Shown piece after piece: positions 51,417-60,567 of a stretch of 64,000 nucleotides of DNA; the first letter of the stretch is position 1; each line of letters starts with the position of its first letter. Made by a program: the position numbers and the translations under genes. The notes beneath the pieces are model-generated. The model worked only from the letters and a program-made list of their open reading frames with translations, was not told where the DNA came from and did not search any database. The stretch covers positions 124,001 to 188,000 of the forward strand of contig NZ_MORL01000006.1 in NCBI RefSeq assembly GCF_001870735.1, in the 5' to 3' direction. The DNA comes from Arsenicibacter rosenii (GTDB lineage Bacteria; Bacteroidota; Bacteroidia; Cytophagales; Spirosomataceae).

Positions 51417-53711
51417 ATGTCCTACTTTCTTTCGGCCATTTGTTTCTGTCTGCTGCTCCTGTCACCGTGTCTGGCTCAAACACCACTTCCCGACACTTAC
51501 AATGTAGTCTGGACAACACCTGGCCGGGATGCCGGTGAATCCATGCCATGTGGTGGTGGCGACATTGGCCTGAATGTCTGGGTCGAAAACGGCGATGTAC
51601 TGTTTTACATGGCCCGCAGCGGCACGTTCGACGAAAACAATGCCATGCTGAAACCGGGGCGCGTACGGCTCCGACTCAGTTCCAATCCCTTCAGGGGTAC
51701 TGATTTCCGGCAGGAACTTCGGCTGGCTAAAGGCGATGTGGTGATTTCGGGCGGCAAAGCGCGGCTACACCTGTGGGTCGATGTCTTCCGGCCGGTGGTG
51801 CATGTTGAACTGGAAAGTGCAAAACCTGTTACGGTAAAGGTCATGTACGAATCATGGCGGTTTGAGGACCATCTGGTCAGAGGCACCGAACTGCGGGGAA
51901 ACTCCTATAAAGTCTCGCCGAAGTTTGAGGTGATTACCTATAAGGATGAGGTAGCCGTTTCGGGTAATGAGATACAGTTTTACCACCGTAACCGTGCCGA
52001 CCGGGAAAACGTGATGGCCTATACGGTGCGGATGCAGGGCATGGCCGCCGTAAAGGATCAGTTGTTTGACCCCATTACGAACAATACATTTGGCGGGGTA
52101 CTGGTGGCGCCCGGCATGAAACCGGCGGGCACCGATACCGGAACGTATATGAATACCCGCTACCGGTCGTGGGCGCTCGTGAGCAAGCCGGTGCGTACGC
52201 AGCAGATTGATGTAGTGCTGCATGTCGACCAGACACCTACACTGGAGGCATGGACAGCAGGGCTGGCGAAAATCCGGCAGGAGGCAGCAGCGACGCGGAA
52301 GACGGCGCTGGCCCGAACCCACGACTGGTGGGCGCAGTTCTGGAACCGGAGCTACATCCTGATCGAGGGGCCCGACAGTACCGTTTCGCGGAATTATCAG
52401 CTGTTCCGCTACCTGCTTGGCTGCAACGCCTATGGCAAATGGCCTACGAAGTTCAACGGCGGGTTATTTACCGTTGATCCGGTATTGACCAATAAACTGT
52501 ATGCCCATACGCCGGATTTCCGGCTGTGGGGCGGCGGCACCATGACGGCCCAGAACCAGCGGCTGGTCTATCACCCAATGCTGAAATCGGGTGATTTTGA
52601 CATGCTGAAACCCCAGTTTGATTTTTACCTCCGGTCGCAGCGCAACGCCGAATTACGCAGTCAGGTATACTGGAAACATAATGGGGCGTGCTTTACCGAG
52701 CAGCTCGAAAACTTCGGTCTGCCGAATATCATGGAGTATGGCGTAAAACGTCCGGAAGGCTACGATCCGGGTATGGAATACAACGCATGGCTTGAATATG
52801 AGTGGGATACCGTGTTTGAGTTTTGCCTGATGATGCTCGAAACGGAGCGCTACGAGGGCCGTGACATCCGGTCATATGTACCGTTTATCGAAAGTTGCCT
52901 GACGTTTTTTGATGAGCATTACCAGTTGCTTGCCAAACAACGGGGCACAAAGGTATTTGACGAAAAAGGGCAGTATATCTTTTACCCGGGTTCGGCTGCC
53001 GAGACCTACAAAATGACCTACAACTCCACGACCGTTATTTCGGCCCTGCGGGTAATTCTGGGCCGGATGCTGGAACTGCCCGCCGGTTATTTGCCGGATG
53101 CACAGCGGGAGAAGTGGGTGACCATGCTGAAGCGGATTCCGCCGGTACCGACGCAGTACCTGGAGGGTGGCCATAAAACGCTGGCGCCGGCGGTGGCCTG
53201 GGCACGAATTCAGAATACGGAAGCGCCGCAACTGTATCCGGTGTATCCGTGGGGCCTGTACGGCGTCGGGAAGCCGGATCTGGACGTAGCCCGCAATACC
53301 TGGCAGTACGATACGCTGGTCGTAAAATACCGCAGTCACGTTGGCTGGCGGCAACACAACATTTTTGCTGCGCGCCTCGGCCTGACCGACGAAGCTGCCG
53401 ACCTCACCCGCCGGAAGTTTGCCGACGGGCCCCACCGCTTCCCGGCATTCTGGGGCCCCGGCTTCGACTGGACACCCGACCACAACTGGGGTGGTTCGGC
53501 CATGATCGGCTTGCAGGAGATGCTGATGCAGACCGACGGCCGGAAAATTTACCTCTTACCGGCATGGCCCGCCAACTGGAACGCCCGTTTTAAACTGCAC
53601 GCACCCTACCAGACAACCATTGAAGGTACGGTCGTAAACGGGAAGCTGGAGCGCCTGATTATCAGTCCTGAAAGCCGCAAAGCAGACGTTGTTTTGCCGG
53701 AACGCCGGTAG
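51417..53711 (+). CDS. Secreted DUF5703 protein (glycoside-hydrolase-like)
   Basis: 764 residues from the ATG at 51417, with a signal peptide (SAICFCLLLLSPCLAQ). The first 280 residues match DUF5703 (NVVWTTPGRDAGESMPCGGGDIGLNVWVENGDVLFYMARSG, a beta sandwich), followed by an (alpha/alpha)6-like barrel (DWWAQFWNRSYILIEG, LFRYLLGCNAYGKWPTKFNGGLFT, WGGGTMTAQNQRLVYHPML, YDPGMEYNAWLEYEWDTVFEF) resembling GH95/GH65-type enzymes. The architecture suggests a glycosidase for a surface-captured glycan; catalytic residues are not certain. Confidence 0.82.
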   Translation: MSYFLSAICFCLLLLSPCLAQTPLPDTYNVVWTTPGRDAGESMPCGGGDIGLNVWVENGDVLFYMARSGTFDENNAMLKPGRVRLRLSSNPFRGTDFRQELRLAKGDVVISGGKARLHLWVDVFRPVVHVELESAKPVTVKVMYESWRFEDHLVRGTELRGNSYKVSPKFEVITYKDEVAVSGNEIQFYHRNRADRENVMAYTVRMQGMAAVKDQLFDPITNNTFGGVLVAPGMKPAGTDTGTYMNTRYRSWALVSKPVRTQQIDVVLHVDQTPTLEAWTAGLAKIRQEAAATRKTALARTHDWWAQFWNRSYILIEGPDSTVSRNYQLFRYLLGCNAYGKWPTKFNGGLFTVDPVLTNKLYAHTPDFRLWGGGTMTAQNQRLVYHPMLKSGDFDMLKPQFDFYLRSQRNAELRSQVYWKHNGACFTEQLENFGLPNIMEYGVKRPEGYDPGMEYNAWLEYEWDTVFEFCLMMLETERYEGRDIRSYVPFIESCLTFFDEHYQLLAKQRGTKVFDEKGQYIFYPGSAAETYKMTYNSTTVISALRVILGRMLELPAGYLPDAQREKWVTMLKRIPPVPTQYLEGGHKTLAPAVAWARIQNTEAPQLYPVYPWGLYGVGKPDLDVARNTWQYDTLVVKYRSHVGWRQHNIFAARLGLTDEAADLTRRKFADGPHRFPAFWGPGFDWTPDHNWGGSAMIGLQEMLMQTDGRKIYLLPAWPANWNARFKLHAPYQTTIEGTVVNGKLERLIISPESRKADVVLPERR

Positions 53712-53782
53712 AGAAATCGACAAAAAAGGGTAATCCCCCGACTGAAAGTTGCTATCTTTCGGGCCGATTAGCTAACCTGATA

Positions 53783-54955
53783 ATGTCTTATCAAACTGTT
53801 CACATAAATCCACGGGTAGCGCTGGCCGACAATACTACGTCGGAAACCATGGCCAGCCCGTCGGCGTCCTCTTCAACATCCCGCGTATCGGTTCTGGTCA
53901 TTTATACCGGCGGTACGCTGGGGATGGTCTATGAACGGAAAACCGGTCAACTCATTCCGTTTAACTTTGAACGGGTCCTCGATCAGGTACCCGAACTGCA
54001 CCGGCTCGACTTCGACATGACGCTCATTACCCTGCGCGACATCATCGACTCGTCGAACATGAAACCGGCCAACTGGATTGAACTGGCGCAGATCATCCGG
54101 AAAAATTACGATCAGTTTGATAGCTTCGTGATTCTGCACGGAACGGATACGATGGCCTACACGGCGTCGGCGCTGAGTTTTATGCTCGTCAATCTGGCCA
54201 AGCCGGTGATCCTGACCGGTGCGCAGCTGCCGATCGGGGTCGCCCGGAGCGATGCCCGTGAAAACTTTATTACCGCCCTGGAGATTGCAGCGGCTACGCG
54301 CGACGGCAAACCGATTGTGCCGGAAGTGTGCGTCTATTTTAATTCGCAGCTGCTCCGCGGCAGCCGGGCTAAGAAACAGGAGAGTGTTCATTTCAACGCC
54401 TTTCACTCTGAGAATTACCCGCGGCTGGCCTTAGCCGGTGTGCAGATCGAATACAACACGCCATACATTATGTCGGGGCCGGTTGGCGGGCCGTTCAGTA
54501 TCCGGACGCAGCTGGATGCCAACGTTACGATTCTGAAGCTGTTCCCCGGCATTACCCAACCGGTTGTGGAAGCCATTCTGGGCATTCCGGACCTGAAAGG
54601 TGTGGTCCTGGAAACATTCGGGGCGGGCAATGCACCGACGTACAGCTGGTTTCTCGAAGCGTTGAAAAACGCCAGTGACCGCGGTATTGTGCTGTTCAAC
54701 GTGTCGCAGTGTGAAGGGGGGCGGGTGACGCAGGGCCAATACCAGACCAGTAAGCTGCTGCAGCAGATCGGCGTCGTGAGCGGTGCCGACATGACTACCG
54801 AAGCCGCAATTACGAAACTGATGGTGGTCCTCGGCGAAAACGTACCCGAAACCGGCGACGATGACCGGATCGAATCCCGGCGCCAGCAACAAGCCCGCCT
54901 TGACCGCATCCGTCAGCAACTGGCCACGCCGTTCAGCGGAGAAATGAGTTTGTAG
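53783..54955 (+). CDS. ansA: Type I L-asparaginase
   Basis: 390 residues. The asparaginase N-terminal signature YTGGTLGM (41-48, nucleophile Thr45) is preceded by an extra Ser/Thr-rich tail of about 33 residues; a second ATG at 53849 would remove most of it. The second signature LHGTDTMAYT (119 onwards, Thr121-Asp122) and the SDARENF block are present. No signal peptide is seen, in line with the cytoplasmic type I enzyme that hydrolyses asparagine to aspartate and ammonia. The C-terminus carries a charged helical extension. It is transcribed alone; a long hairpin follows it. Confidence 0.93.
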   Translation: MSYQTVHINPRVALADNTTSETMASPSASSSTSRVSVLVIYTGGTLGMVYERKTGQLIPFNFERVLDQVPELHRLDFDMTLITLRDIIDSSNMKPANWIELAQIIRKNYDQFDSFVILHGTDTMAYTASALSFMLVNLAKPVILTGAQLPIGVARSDARENFITALEIAAATRDGKPIVPEVCVYFNSQLLRGSRAKKQESVHFNAFHSENYPRLALAGVQIEYNTPYIMSGPVGGPFSIRTQLDANVTILKLFPGITQPVVEAILGIPDLKGVVLETFGAGNAPTYSWFLEALKNASDRGIVLFNVSQCEGGRVTQGQYQTSKLLQQIGVVSGADMTTEAAITKLMVVLGENVPETGDDDRIESRRQQQARLDRIRQQLATPFSGEMSL

Positions 54956-54965
54956 GCGTTGCTTT

Positions 54966-55013
54966 CCTGCCAGACTTCCAGGAAGTTCAAAACTTCCTGG
55001 AAGGTCTGGCAGG
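54966..55013 (+). repeat. Long extragenic hairpin with CAA loop (left flank of HNH module)
   Basis: CCTGCCAGACTTCCAGGAAGTT (written here as left arm 54966-54987, 22 nt) pairs with 54991-55013 with a single bulged base and a CAA loop. It follows asparaginase and precedes the small-protein/HNH gene pair; a hairpin with the same loop design lies on the other side of that pair at 55734-55766. Confidence 0.75.
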
Positions 55014-55068
55014 CTTGTATGTTGCTGCGCAGAAGCGTATATTTGTTTAGATTAAGATAGTGTTAGCC

Positions 55069-55308
55069 ATGCTGAGGAAACCATCTGTTTTTGATGAAAT
55101 TTCGACATTTATCGCGGGCATGAATCCGGAAAAAGTTGTTCAGTTCAAGCCCTCTCAAGCGAATCAGGACCGGCTCGATTATTTGTTAGAAAGACAAAAA
55201 GAAGCACTTCTCTCAGAAGAAGACAGGCACGAACTGGAGCAATACCTTATCATTAACCGGATTATTGGCCTTGCAAAAGCCAGAGCGTTAACACTTCTCA
55301 ACGCATGA
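55069..55308 (+). CDS. Small protein paired with an HNH endonuclease
   Basis: 79 residues from the ATG at 55069 (a GTG at 55060 is possible). Acidic and helical: QANQDRLDYLLERQKEALLSEEDRHELEQYLIINRIIGLAKARA. Similar short proteins are often found directly before HNH endonuclease genes in Bacteroidota and cyanobacteria. Its stop overlaps the HNH start (ATGA, 55305-55308), so the two are co-translated, which is the layout of a toxin-antitoxin or immunity pair; that role is inferred. Base composition is more A/T-rich than the surroundings. Confidence 0.75.
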   Translation: MLRKPSVFDEISTFIAGMNPEKVVQFKPSQANQDRLDYLLERQKEALLSEEDRHELEQYLIINRIIGLAKARALTLLNA

Positions 55309-55712
55309 GCCGTAGCTTGTCAGCTGCTATAAAGAAGAAGATTGCACTGCGGGCGAAGTACCGATGTGAATACTGTTTACTACCGGAGCATCTTTCTTTT
55401 TATGCCTTCCATATTGAGCACATCCGAAGCATAAAGCATGGTGGCACCAATGAATTATCCAATCTGGCCTATTGCTGTCCTGACTGCAACTATTTCAAAG
55501 GCACAGACATAGCGACTTTTCTTGACAACGACACACTTGTCCGGTTCTTCAATCCAAGGAGAGATGACTGGAACAGTCACTTCATGCTGGAAGAAAGTGC
55601 CATTCACGGTATAACCGACATTGGAATAGCCACCGTCCGTATTTTCAAATTCAATGATGTAGAACGATTGATATTCAGGCAACAACTTGCCGAATTAGGT
55701 TTTTATCCCTGA
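55305..55712 (+). CDS. HNH endonuclease
   Basis: 135 residues. The HNH/zinc core is clear: CEYC (residues 21-24), AFHIEHIRSIKHGGTNELSNLAYCCPDCNYFKG follows with the metal-binding His, the N-H pair and the second CxxC. This is the small stand-alone HNH type (PF01844). The target could be DNA of the cell or of invaders. The partner overlaps by 4 nt, and the pair is bracketed by hairpins at 54966-55013 and 55734-55766. Confidence 0.9.
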   Translation: MSRSLSAAIKKKIALRAKYRCEYCLLPEHLSFYAFHIEHIRSIKHGGTNELSNLAYCCPDCNYFKGTDIATFLDNDTLVRFFNPRRDDWNSHFMLEESAIHGITDIGIATVRIFKFNDVERLIFRQQLAELGFYP

Positions 55713-55733
55713 CTGGCCTGCCTCCATATTCCA

Positions 55734-55766
55734 ACTCCCCGAGGGTTCAAAACCCTCGGGGAGTTA
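55734..55766 (+). repeat. Extragenic hairpin with CAA loop (right flank of HNH module)
   Basis: A perfect 15-bp stem AACTCCCCGAGGGTT (55734-55748) with AACCCTCGGGGAGTT (55752-55766) and a CAA loop. It lies between convergent genes (HNH and the sugar-ABC ATPase) and can terminate both. Stem sequence differs from 54966-55013, but the GTT-CAA-AAC tip is the same. Confidence 0.75.
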
Positions 55767-55784
55767 AGTTAATCGGGAGTTTTG

Positions 55785-56888
55785 CTACCGGATGGCCAGC
55801 TCCGTTTCCGCATCAAAGAAATGGCACTTATCCAGCTCCCAGAATAGCCGGAACGACTGGCCGAACGTTAGCGGCAGGTCGGCAGGCAGACGGGCAACAA
55901 ACCGCTGATCGTCCAGATGAAAGTACGTCAGCGCCTCGTTGCCGGTATGCTCAACGGCGTCGGCCTGTACCGTCAGTTCGGGCATTGACCGACCCGGGAC
56001 CGGAACCGGGCTCATGTGTTCTGCACGGATACCCAGCGTGACGGCATGGCCCCGGAAACTCGCCAGCGCAGGCGCATGCACGCTCTGGCTGAGGTCGAGG
56101 GTAACCGCCCCCTGATCACTCTGAAATTGTAAAGGGCCCGTACCCGAAAGACGCCCTGGCAGAAAATTCATGGGCGGTGTGCCGATAAAGCCCGCCACAA
56201 AACGATTGACCGGCTGATTGTAGAGGGTGATGGGCGTGTCGAACTGCTGCACATCGCCGTTCCGCAGGACCACAATCCGGTTGCCGAGCGTCATGGCCTC
56301 GATCTGGTCGTGGGTGACGTAGATCATCGTTGCCTGCAGATCGCGGTGGAGTTTCTGAAGTTCAATCCGCATCTGCCCGCGTAGTTTGGCATCGAGGTTA
56401 CTCAGCGGTTCATCAAACAGAAACACCTGCGGATTCCGGACAATGGCCCGGCCGATGGCCACGCGCTGCCGTTGACCGCCCGACATGTCTTTCGGCTTCC
56501 GGTCGAGGAGGTTTTCGATTTCGAGCAGCCGGGCTGCCGCCGTTACGCGGTCCTTAATCTCCGTTTTGGGCATGTTGCGAAGCTTCAGCCCGAAGGCCAT
56601 GTTTTCGTAAACCGTCATGTGCGGGTAGAGCGCGTAGTTCTGAAACACCATGGCAATATCGCGCTCGTTGGGCGGTACATCGTTTACCCGCCGGTCGCCG
56701 ATCAAGAGGGTACCGTCCGTAATCGCTTCCAGCCCGGCAATCATCCTGAGCAGCGTCGACTTGCCGCAGCCCGACGGCCCGACCAGGACCACAAACTCTT
56801 TATCCTGAATATCCAGATTTACGTCGCGGATAACCCGCGGTCCGTTCCCGTATGCTTTCGCTATATGATCCAGTTGAACGCGAGACAT
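55785..56888 (-). CDS. Sugar ABC transporter ATPase (MalK/UgpC type)
   Basis: 367 residues. Walker [10 protein letters not shown] at 37-45, Q-loop [23 protein letters not shown] at 82-104, signature MSGGQRQRV at 135-143, Walker B VFLFDEP with Asp159/Glu160, then a TOBE/MalK C-terminal regulatory region (about 240-365). This is the CUT1-family ATPase that energises import of oligosaccharides or glycerol-3-phosphate-type compounds. It lies at the far end of the minus-strand cluster, downstream of the two glycosidase genes, separated by an 18-bp hairpin. Confidence 0.93.
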   Translation of the reverse strand: MSRVQLDHIAKAYGNGPRVIRDVNLDIQDKEFVVLVGPSGCGKSTLLRMIAGLEAITDGTLLIGDRRVNDVPPNERDIAMVFQNYALYPHMTVYENMAFGLKLRNMPKTEIKDRVTAAARLLEIENLLDRKPKDMSGGQRQRVAIGRAIVRNPQVFLFDEPLSNLDAKLRGQMRIELQKLHRDLQATMIYVTHDQIEAMTLGNRIVVLRNGDVQQFDTPITLYNQPVNRFVAGFIGTPPMNFLPGRLSGTGPLQFQSDQGAVTLDLSQSVHAPALASFRGHAVTLGIRAEHMSPVPVPGRSMPELTVQADAVEHTGNEALTYFHLDDQRFVARLPADLPLTFGQSFRLFWELDKCHFFDAETELAIR

Positions 56889-56895
56889 AGTTTTA

Positions 56896-56990
56896 TTGAG
56901 TGATTGAGCGAATGAGTGATTGAGCGGCTATTCGGATGGCTTGATGAGTGACCCCATTTTCACTCAATCGCAATTCGCTCAATCACTCAA
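56896..56990 (+). repeat. Low-complexity inverted repeat (TTGAGTGA type)
   Basis: TTGAGTGATTGAGCGAAT at 56896-56913 is an 18-nt perfect inverted match to 56973-56990, enclosing about 59 nt with further TGAGTGA units. It lies between the lipoprotein gene and the ATPase gene on the minus strand. Confidence 0.7.
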
Positions 56991-56996
56991 CAGGAA

Positions 56997-58292
56997 TTAC
57001 TTTAGCTTCCCGACCACGGCGGGGTATTGCTCGGCGCGCTGGAAGGCCCAGAGCGCTTCGATGGTCGATTCGGCACCGGAGTTGCGGTTTACTTCAGTGG
57101 TAGACGAAATACCGTCGAAACAGCGGCCCGATTCAACGTCGTACATTTTCACACCGGCCAGGTTAGTGCCCAGGAACCAGCCCATGAATTCGGTCGCCAG
57201 GTCGGTGTATTTCGGGTCTTTGGTCTGGTCGTAGGCTTCGAGCGCGGCCCACACCATCGGCCGGACGCCATAGGCAATCTGCGCAAACCGCGACGATTTC
57301 AGGCCCTGAACGCCGTTGCCCGGATCATAAATCTCCAGCGATTCGAGTAAACCCTGCTTGAGCAGATAAGGATAGAAATTGTCGATTTCCTTTTTGGCGG
57401 CCGCAATCCACGTTGGCTTGTTGAGCGCTTTGCCTACTTTCAGCAGGGCGTAGGACTGGTCGCTGCCGTAGGCGTGCCAGGTATTCTCAAAACTCATGAT
57501 GGCGCCGTACGGGAAATGCGTCGCATCGCCGAACTGCATCAGCACAATACCCTCGCCGAGCAGCTCCATCAGTTTAAGTACCTGCGCATCGGGCGTTTGC
57601 TGGTAGTAGTTCGACAGGCTGAGCAGCATGATGGCCGCCTGGTCGGTACCCGAACCGAACGGCAGCCATTTCGGAACTTTAATGCCTTTAACAAAATTCA
57701 TTTCCTGCGGACGGCTGGCAAAGTCGCGGATCATCACGGTCACCAGCCGCTGGTTGGCCTGCAGCATGCGGGTTGCCATGGCCGGATCGGCTTTCTGGAA
57801 ATAAGGATACGCTTCGCTCAGGAGCCAGAAGGCCCGCCACGACCACCAGTTGGGTTGGTTGACACTGGTCTGAAACGTCTTGTTGATGGAAAGATCAGGC
57901 CACAGGAAGTTGTAATAATATCCTTCCGGAGACTGGAGCTGCAGCACAAATTCGGTCATTTGCCGGAGCTGGGTCTGCTTGCCGGCATTAGTAGCGAGGT
58001 CAGGCTCCCGCAACATAAATAACCCTGCCCGCGCGACGTCGTCAATACAGGTAAAGCCCTCATCCTCATCGGTTATGAGGTCATAGTTGGGTGCATTACT
58101 ATAGATGGCAACAGTGCCTACCTCAGGGCCAACCGGTAATTTAACACTTTTGTAAAGATGTTGCAAGTGTAAAGTGTTTACAAAACGGCCCGTAGGGTAA
58201 TTGGAAGAAATCGGGTCTTTTTTGCAGGAGAAGGAAAGCAGCCCAAACTGGACGGCTACAAAACACAGGTATATTAACGTACGTTGAGTCAT
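56997..58292 (-). CDS. Lipoprotein with (alpha/alpha)6 glycosidase-like fold
   Basis: 431 residues with a lipobox ending at Cys23 (LLSFSC). The rest is rich in paired helices with conserved aromatic turns: DEDEGFTCIDDVARAGLFML, QSPEGYYYNFLW, NWWSWRAFWLLSEAYPYF, SFENTWHAYGSDQSYALLKVG, and a C-terminal NRNSGAESTIEALWAF. These are features of six-hairpin glycosidases, but I cannot assign a GH family number. The gene is 12 nt from GH130 in the same operon, so it probably acts on the same glycan outside the cytoplasm. Confidence 0.75.
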   Translation of the reverse strand: MTQRTLIYLCFVAVQFGLLSFSCKKDPISSNYPTGRFVNTLHLQHLYKSVKLPVGPEVGTVAIYSNAPNYDLITDEDEGFTCIDDVARAGLFMLREPDLATNAGKQTQLRQMTEFVLQLQSPEGYYYNFLWPDLSINKTFQTSVNQPNWWSWRAFWLLSEAYPYFQKADPAMATRMLQANQRLVTVMIRDFASRPQEMNFVKGIKVPKWLPFGSGTDQAAIMLLSLSNYYQQTPDAQVLKLMELLGEGIVLMQFGDATHFPYGAIMSFENTWHAYGSDQSYALLKVGKALNKPTWIAAAKKEIDNFYPYLLKQGLLESLEIYDPGNGVQGLKSSRFAQIAYGVRPMVWAALEAYDQTKDPKYTDLATEFMGWFLGTNLAGVKMYDVESGRCFDGISSTTEVNRNSGAESTIEALWAFQRAEQYPAVVGKLK

Positions 58293-58304
58293 TTCGGATT
58301 TAGG

Positions 58305-59750
58305 TTACATATTCTTTTTTTGAAGCTCGTCCAGCAATTCCTGAAAAGACAGGGTAATGATGCCGCAGGCCGAGTCAGACATCGCATAGGGAATAATAAG
58401 CTGGTCTTGATGACGTAACCAGCCACAGGTATAGACCACGTTCGGAACGTAGCCTTCGCGTTCGGATTCCAGCGGTTCGATAATTGGTTTCGCCAACCGC
58501 CCGATTACCCTGGTGGGGTCCTGCAGGTCGAGCAGCATAACACCGATGGCATACCGGCGCAGGGGGCCGACGCCATGCGTCAGCACCAGCCAGCCCTGTT
58601 CTGTTTTGATCGGCGATCCGCAGTTGCCGAGCTGCACGGTCTCCCAGCCAAATGCCGGTTCAGCCAGGGTTTGCCAGGTATCCCAGACATGTAAGTCCTC
58701 CGAAAACATGATGTTGATAAACTCACCGCCTTGCCGGCTCAGCATCACATAGTTACCGTCTATTTTTTCGGGGAAGAGGGCCATGCCTTTGTCCTGAATG
58801 CCATCGCCGTACATGGTCCGGACGCGGAATTCGACAAAATCGGTGGTCTCCATCAACTGACACTTGATCGTCTCACCATCGTAGGCCGTATACGTGCTGT
58901 AGTAGCAGGTTGTACCGTCTTCATCGGTAAACTGCACAAACCGTACATCTTCCATGCCTTTGCTTTCTCCTTTGGCGTTCGGAAAAATCACCCGCTCAGT
59001 CAGCGGTACATCCGGTTCACAAACCAGGTCATAGTTCGTATCCAGAATTTCCAGCAGGGCTTTCTGGGATTCGTGAAAACGGCTGTGACGGCCCGACTCG
59101 GGGAGTGTCGTCATAATCTGAACGGCCTCGGTGGCGGTAAAACGGTCCGGCAGTTCGTCCAGAATAGTTTCTGACGTATGCAGGAAATAGCGGAGCCGCT
59201 CGCGGACAAAATCTTTGGTATATGTCTTCTGCCAGTTTTTGGCCGAGCGGGTTGCGTACGGGGTCAACTCGTCGAGTTGAATCGCACCATCGGCGGTCAG
59301 CACGCCGGTCCGGAATTCGATCGATGAAATGTGGCTTTCGCCCGTAGCCCGCAAACTCATGATAAAGCGTATAGCACCCTCCGGCAGCCCCGACTGGTCG
59401 GGATGCCGGACCATCGACGGGTTGAAAAGCGCGGCAGCCTGGGTCGAGTATTCCATGGTCATGCAGGCACCCAGCAACAGCCGGCGGTTATCCGGCCAAT
59501 GTTCCGGAGCCGGATGGCGTTGGGTACTTTCAGCAAAATGTTGCCGGAACACCGCGTCGAGCCGCCGGTGCCGGTCAGCAAACAGGGAACGTGTCTGCGC
59601 CAGTAAGGCCTCCGCTTCCGGTTCGCTCATGTGGTCGATCCGTTTGGCAATGTGGGGCACCCGATGAGGACCGTGCAGGCTCAGATAACGTAAAATAACC
59701 CGTCCGGGATTGGCCCTAAACTGTATGGCCGTGCGTGTAATGTGTATCAT
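58305..59750 (-). CDS. Glycoside hydrolase family 130 protein (mannosidic phosphorylase/hydrolase)
   Basis: 481 residues, the longer GH130 form. Five-bladed propeller with characteristic GMEDVRFVQFTDEDG, TYYSTYTAYDG-type block (here CYYSTYTAYDGE), DKGMALFPEKIDG, MLSRQGGEFINIMFS, WETVQLGNCGSPIKTEQGWLVLTHGV and YVPNVVYTCGW. GH130 enzymes phosphorylyse or hydrolyse beta-mannosidic bonds. The long form is often hydrolytic, so the choice between the two cannot be made here. It lacks a signal peptide and its gene starts 1 nt after the upstream permease gene, placing it with imported oligosaccharide. Confidence 0.88.
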   Translation of the reverse strand: MIHITRTAIQFRANPGRVILRYLSLHGPHRVPHIAKRIDHMSEPEAEALLAQTRSLFADRHRRLDAVFRQHFAESTQRHPAPEHWPDNRRLLLGACMTMEYSTQAAALFNPSMVRHPDQSGLPEGAIRFIMSLRATGESHISSIEFRTGVLTADGAIQLDELTPYATRSAKNWQKTYTKDFVRERLRYFLHTSETILDELPDRFTATEAVQIMTTLPESGRHSRFHESQKALLEILDTNYDLVCEPDVPLTERVIFPNAKGESKGMEDVRFVQFTDEDGTTCYYSTYTAYDGETIKCQLMETTDFVEFRVRTMYGDGIQDKGMALFPEKIDGNYVMLSRQGGEFINIMFSEDLHVWDTWQTLAEPAFGWETVQLGNCGSPIKTEQGWLVLTHGVGPLRRYAIGVMLLDLQDPTRVIGRLAKPIIEPLESEREGYVPNVVYTCGWLRHQDQLIIPYAMSDSACGIITLSFQELLDELQKKNM

Positions 59751-59751
59751 A

Positions 59752-60561
59752 TTAGTCTTTCAGGCCCGATGAAGCCATGCTTCGGATAAAGTGTCGCTGG
59801 AAAAACAGGTACAGGATAATAATCGGGATCGCCAGCATCACCGCCGCCGTAATTTTGACCGTCAGCTGTCCGTCGGCACGACCGCCTACCGAAAACAACG
59901 TAACAAGCTGGGGCATGGTCATGGTTGGTTCGTCGCGGATGACGATCAGCGGCCAGAGGGCCTCGTTCCACAAGCCCATGAACGTCAGAATGGTAATGGT
60001 CAGCACCGTAGGCAGGATATTCGGAAACAGGATCTGAAAAATAATCCGCAGCTCCCCGCAGCCGTCCAGTCGGGCGGCATCAATCAATGCCTGTGGCAGG
60101 CTCATAAACGCCTGCCGGAAGAGCAGGATCGACAGCGAGTTGAGCATAAACGGGACAATGAGCGCGAAATAGGTATCGACCCATCCCAGCTTTACCATCG
60201 TGATGTAATTAGGAATCAGGGTGATCTGAAACGGCAGCGTCATTGTGAAGATGATCAGGTAAAAAATCAGATTCCGGCCCCTGAATTGTAGCCGGGCAAG
60301 GGCATAACCCGTCATTGCTCCCGATATGAGTACCAGGCCCGTGGTGATAACGGCCACCAGCACGCTGTTGACAAACGCCCGGCCCAGCGGAATTTTTGAA
60401 AAGACCGTGACATAGTTCGCCCACGTGAAGCCGACCGGCCAGAGCGTCAGGTTGCCGAGTTCGCTCTCCGACGACAGCGACGCGCTCAGCATCCAGACAA
60501 ATGGATACACAAAGGAGGCCGCGGCCAGAATCAGCAGAAAATAGCGCAGGAAGGTTGACAT
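59752..60561 (-). CDS. Sugar ABC transporter permease, MalG type
   Basis: 269 residues with six membrane helices and the EAA loop DAARLDGCGELRIIFQILFP (about residues 168-187), which docks onto the ATPase. The MalG-type start (short cytoplasmic N-terminus, YPFVWMLSASLSSESEL) fits CUT1 permeases. It begins 6 nt after the other permease gene and ends 1 nt before GH130. Confidence 0.93.
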   Translation of the reverse strand: MSTFLRYFLLILAAASFVYPFVWMLSASLSSESELGNLTLWPVGFTWANYVTVFSKIPLGRAFVNSVLVAVITTGLVLISGAMTGYALARLQFRGRNLIFYLIIFTMTLPFQITLIPNYITMVKLGWVDTYFALIVPFMLNSLSILLFRQAFMSLPQALIDAARLDGCGELRIIFQILFPNILPTVLTITILTFMGLWNEALWPLIVIRDEPTMTMPQLVTLFSVGGRADGQLTVKITAAVMLAIPIIILYLFFQRHFIRSMASSGLKD

Positions 60562-60567
60562 GGTTCG

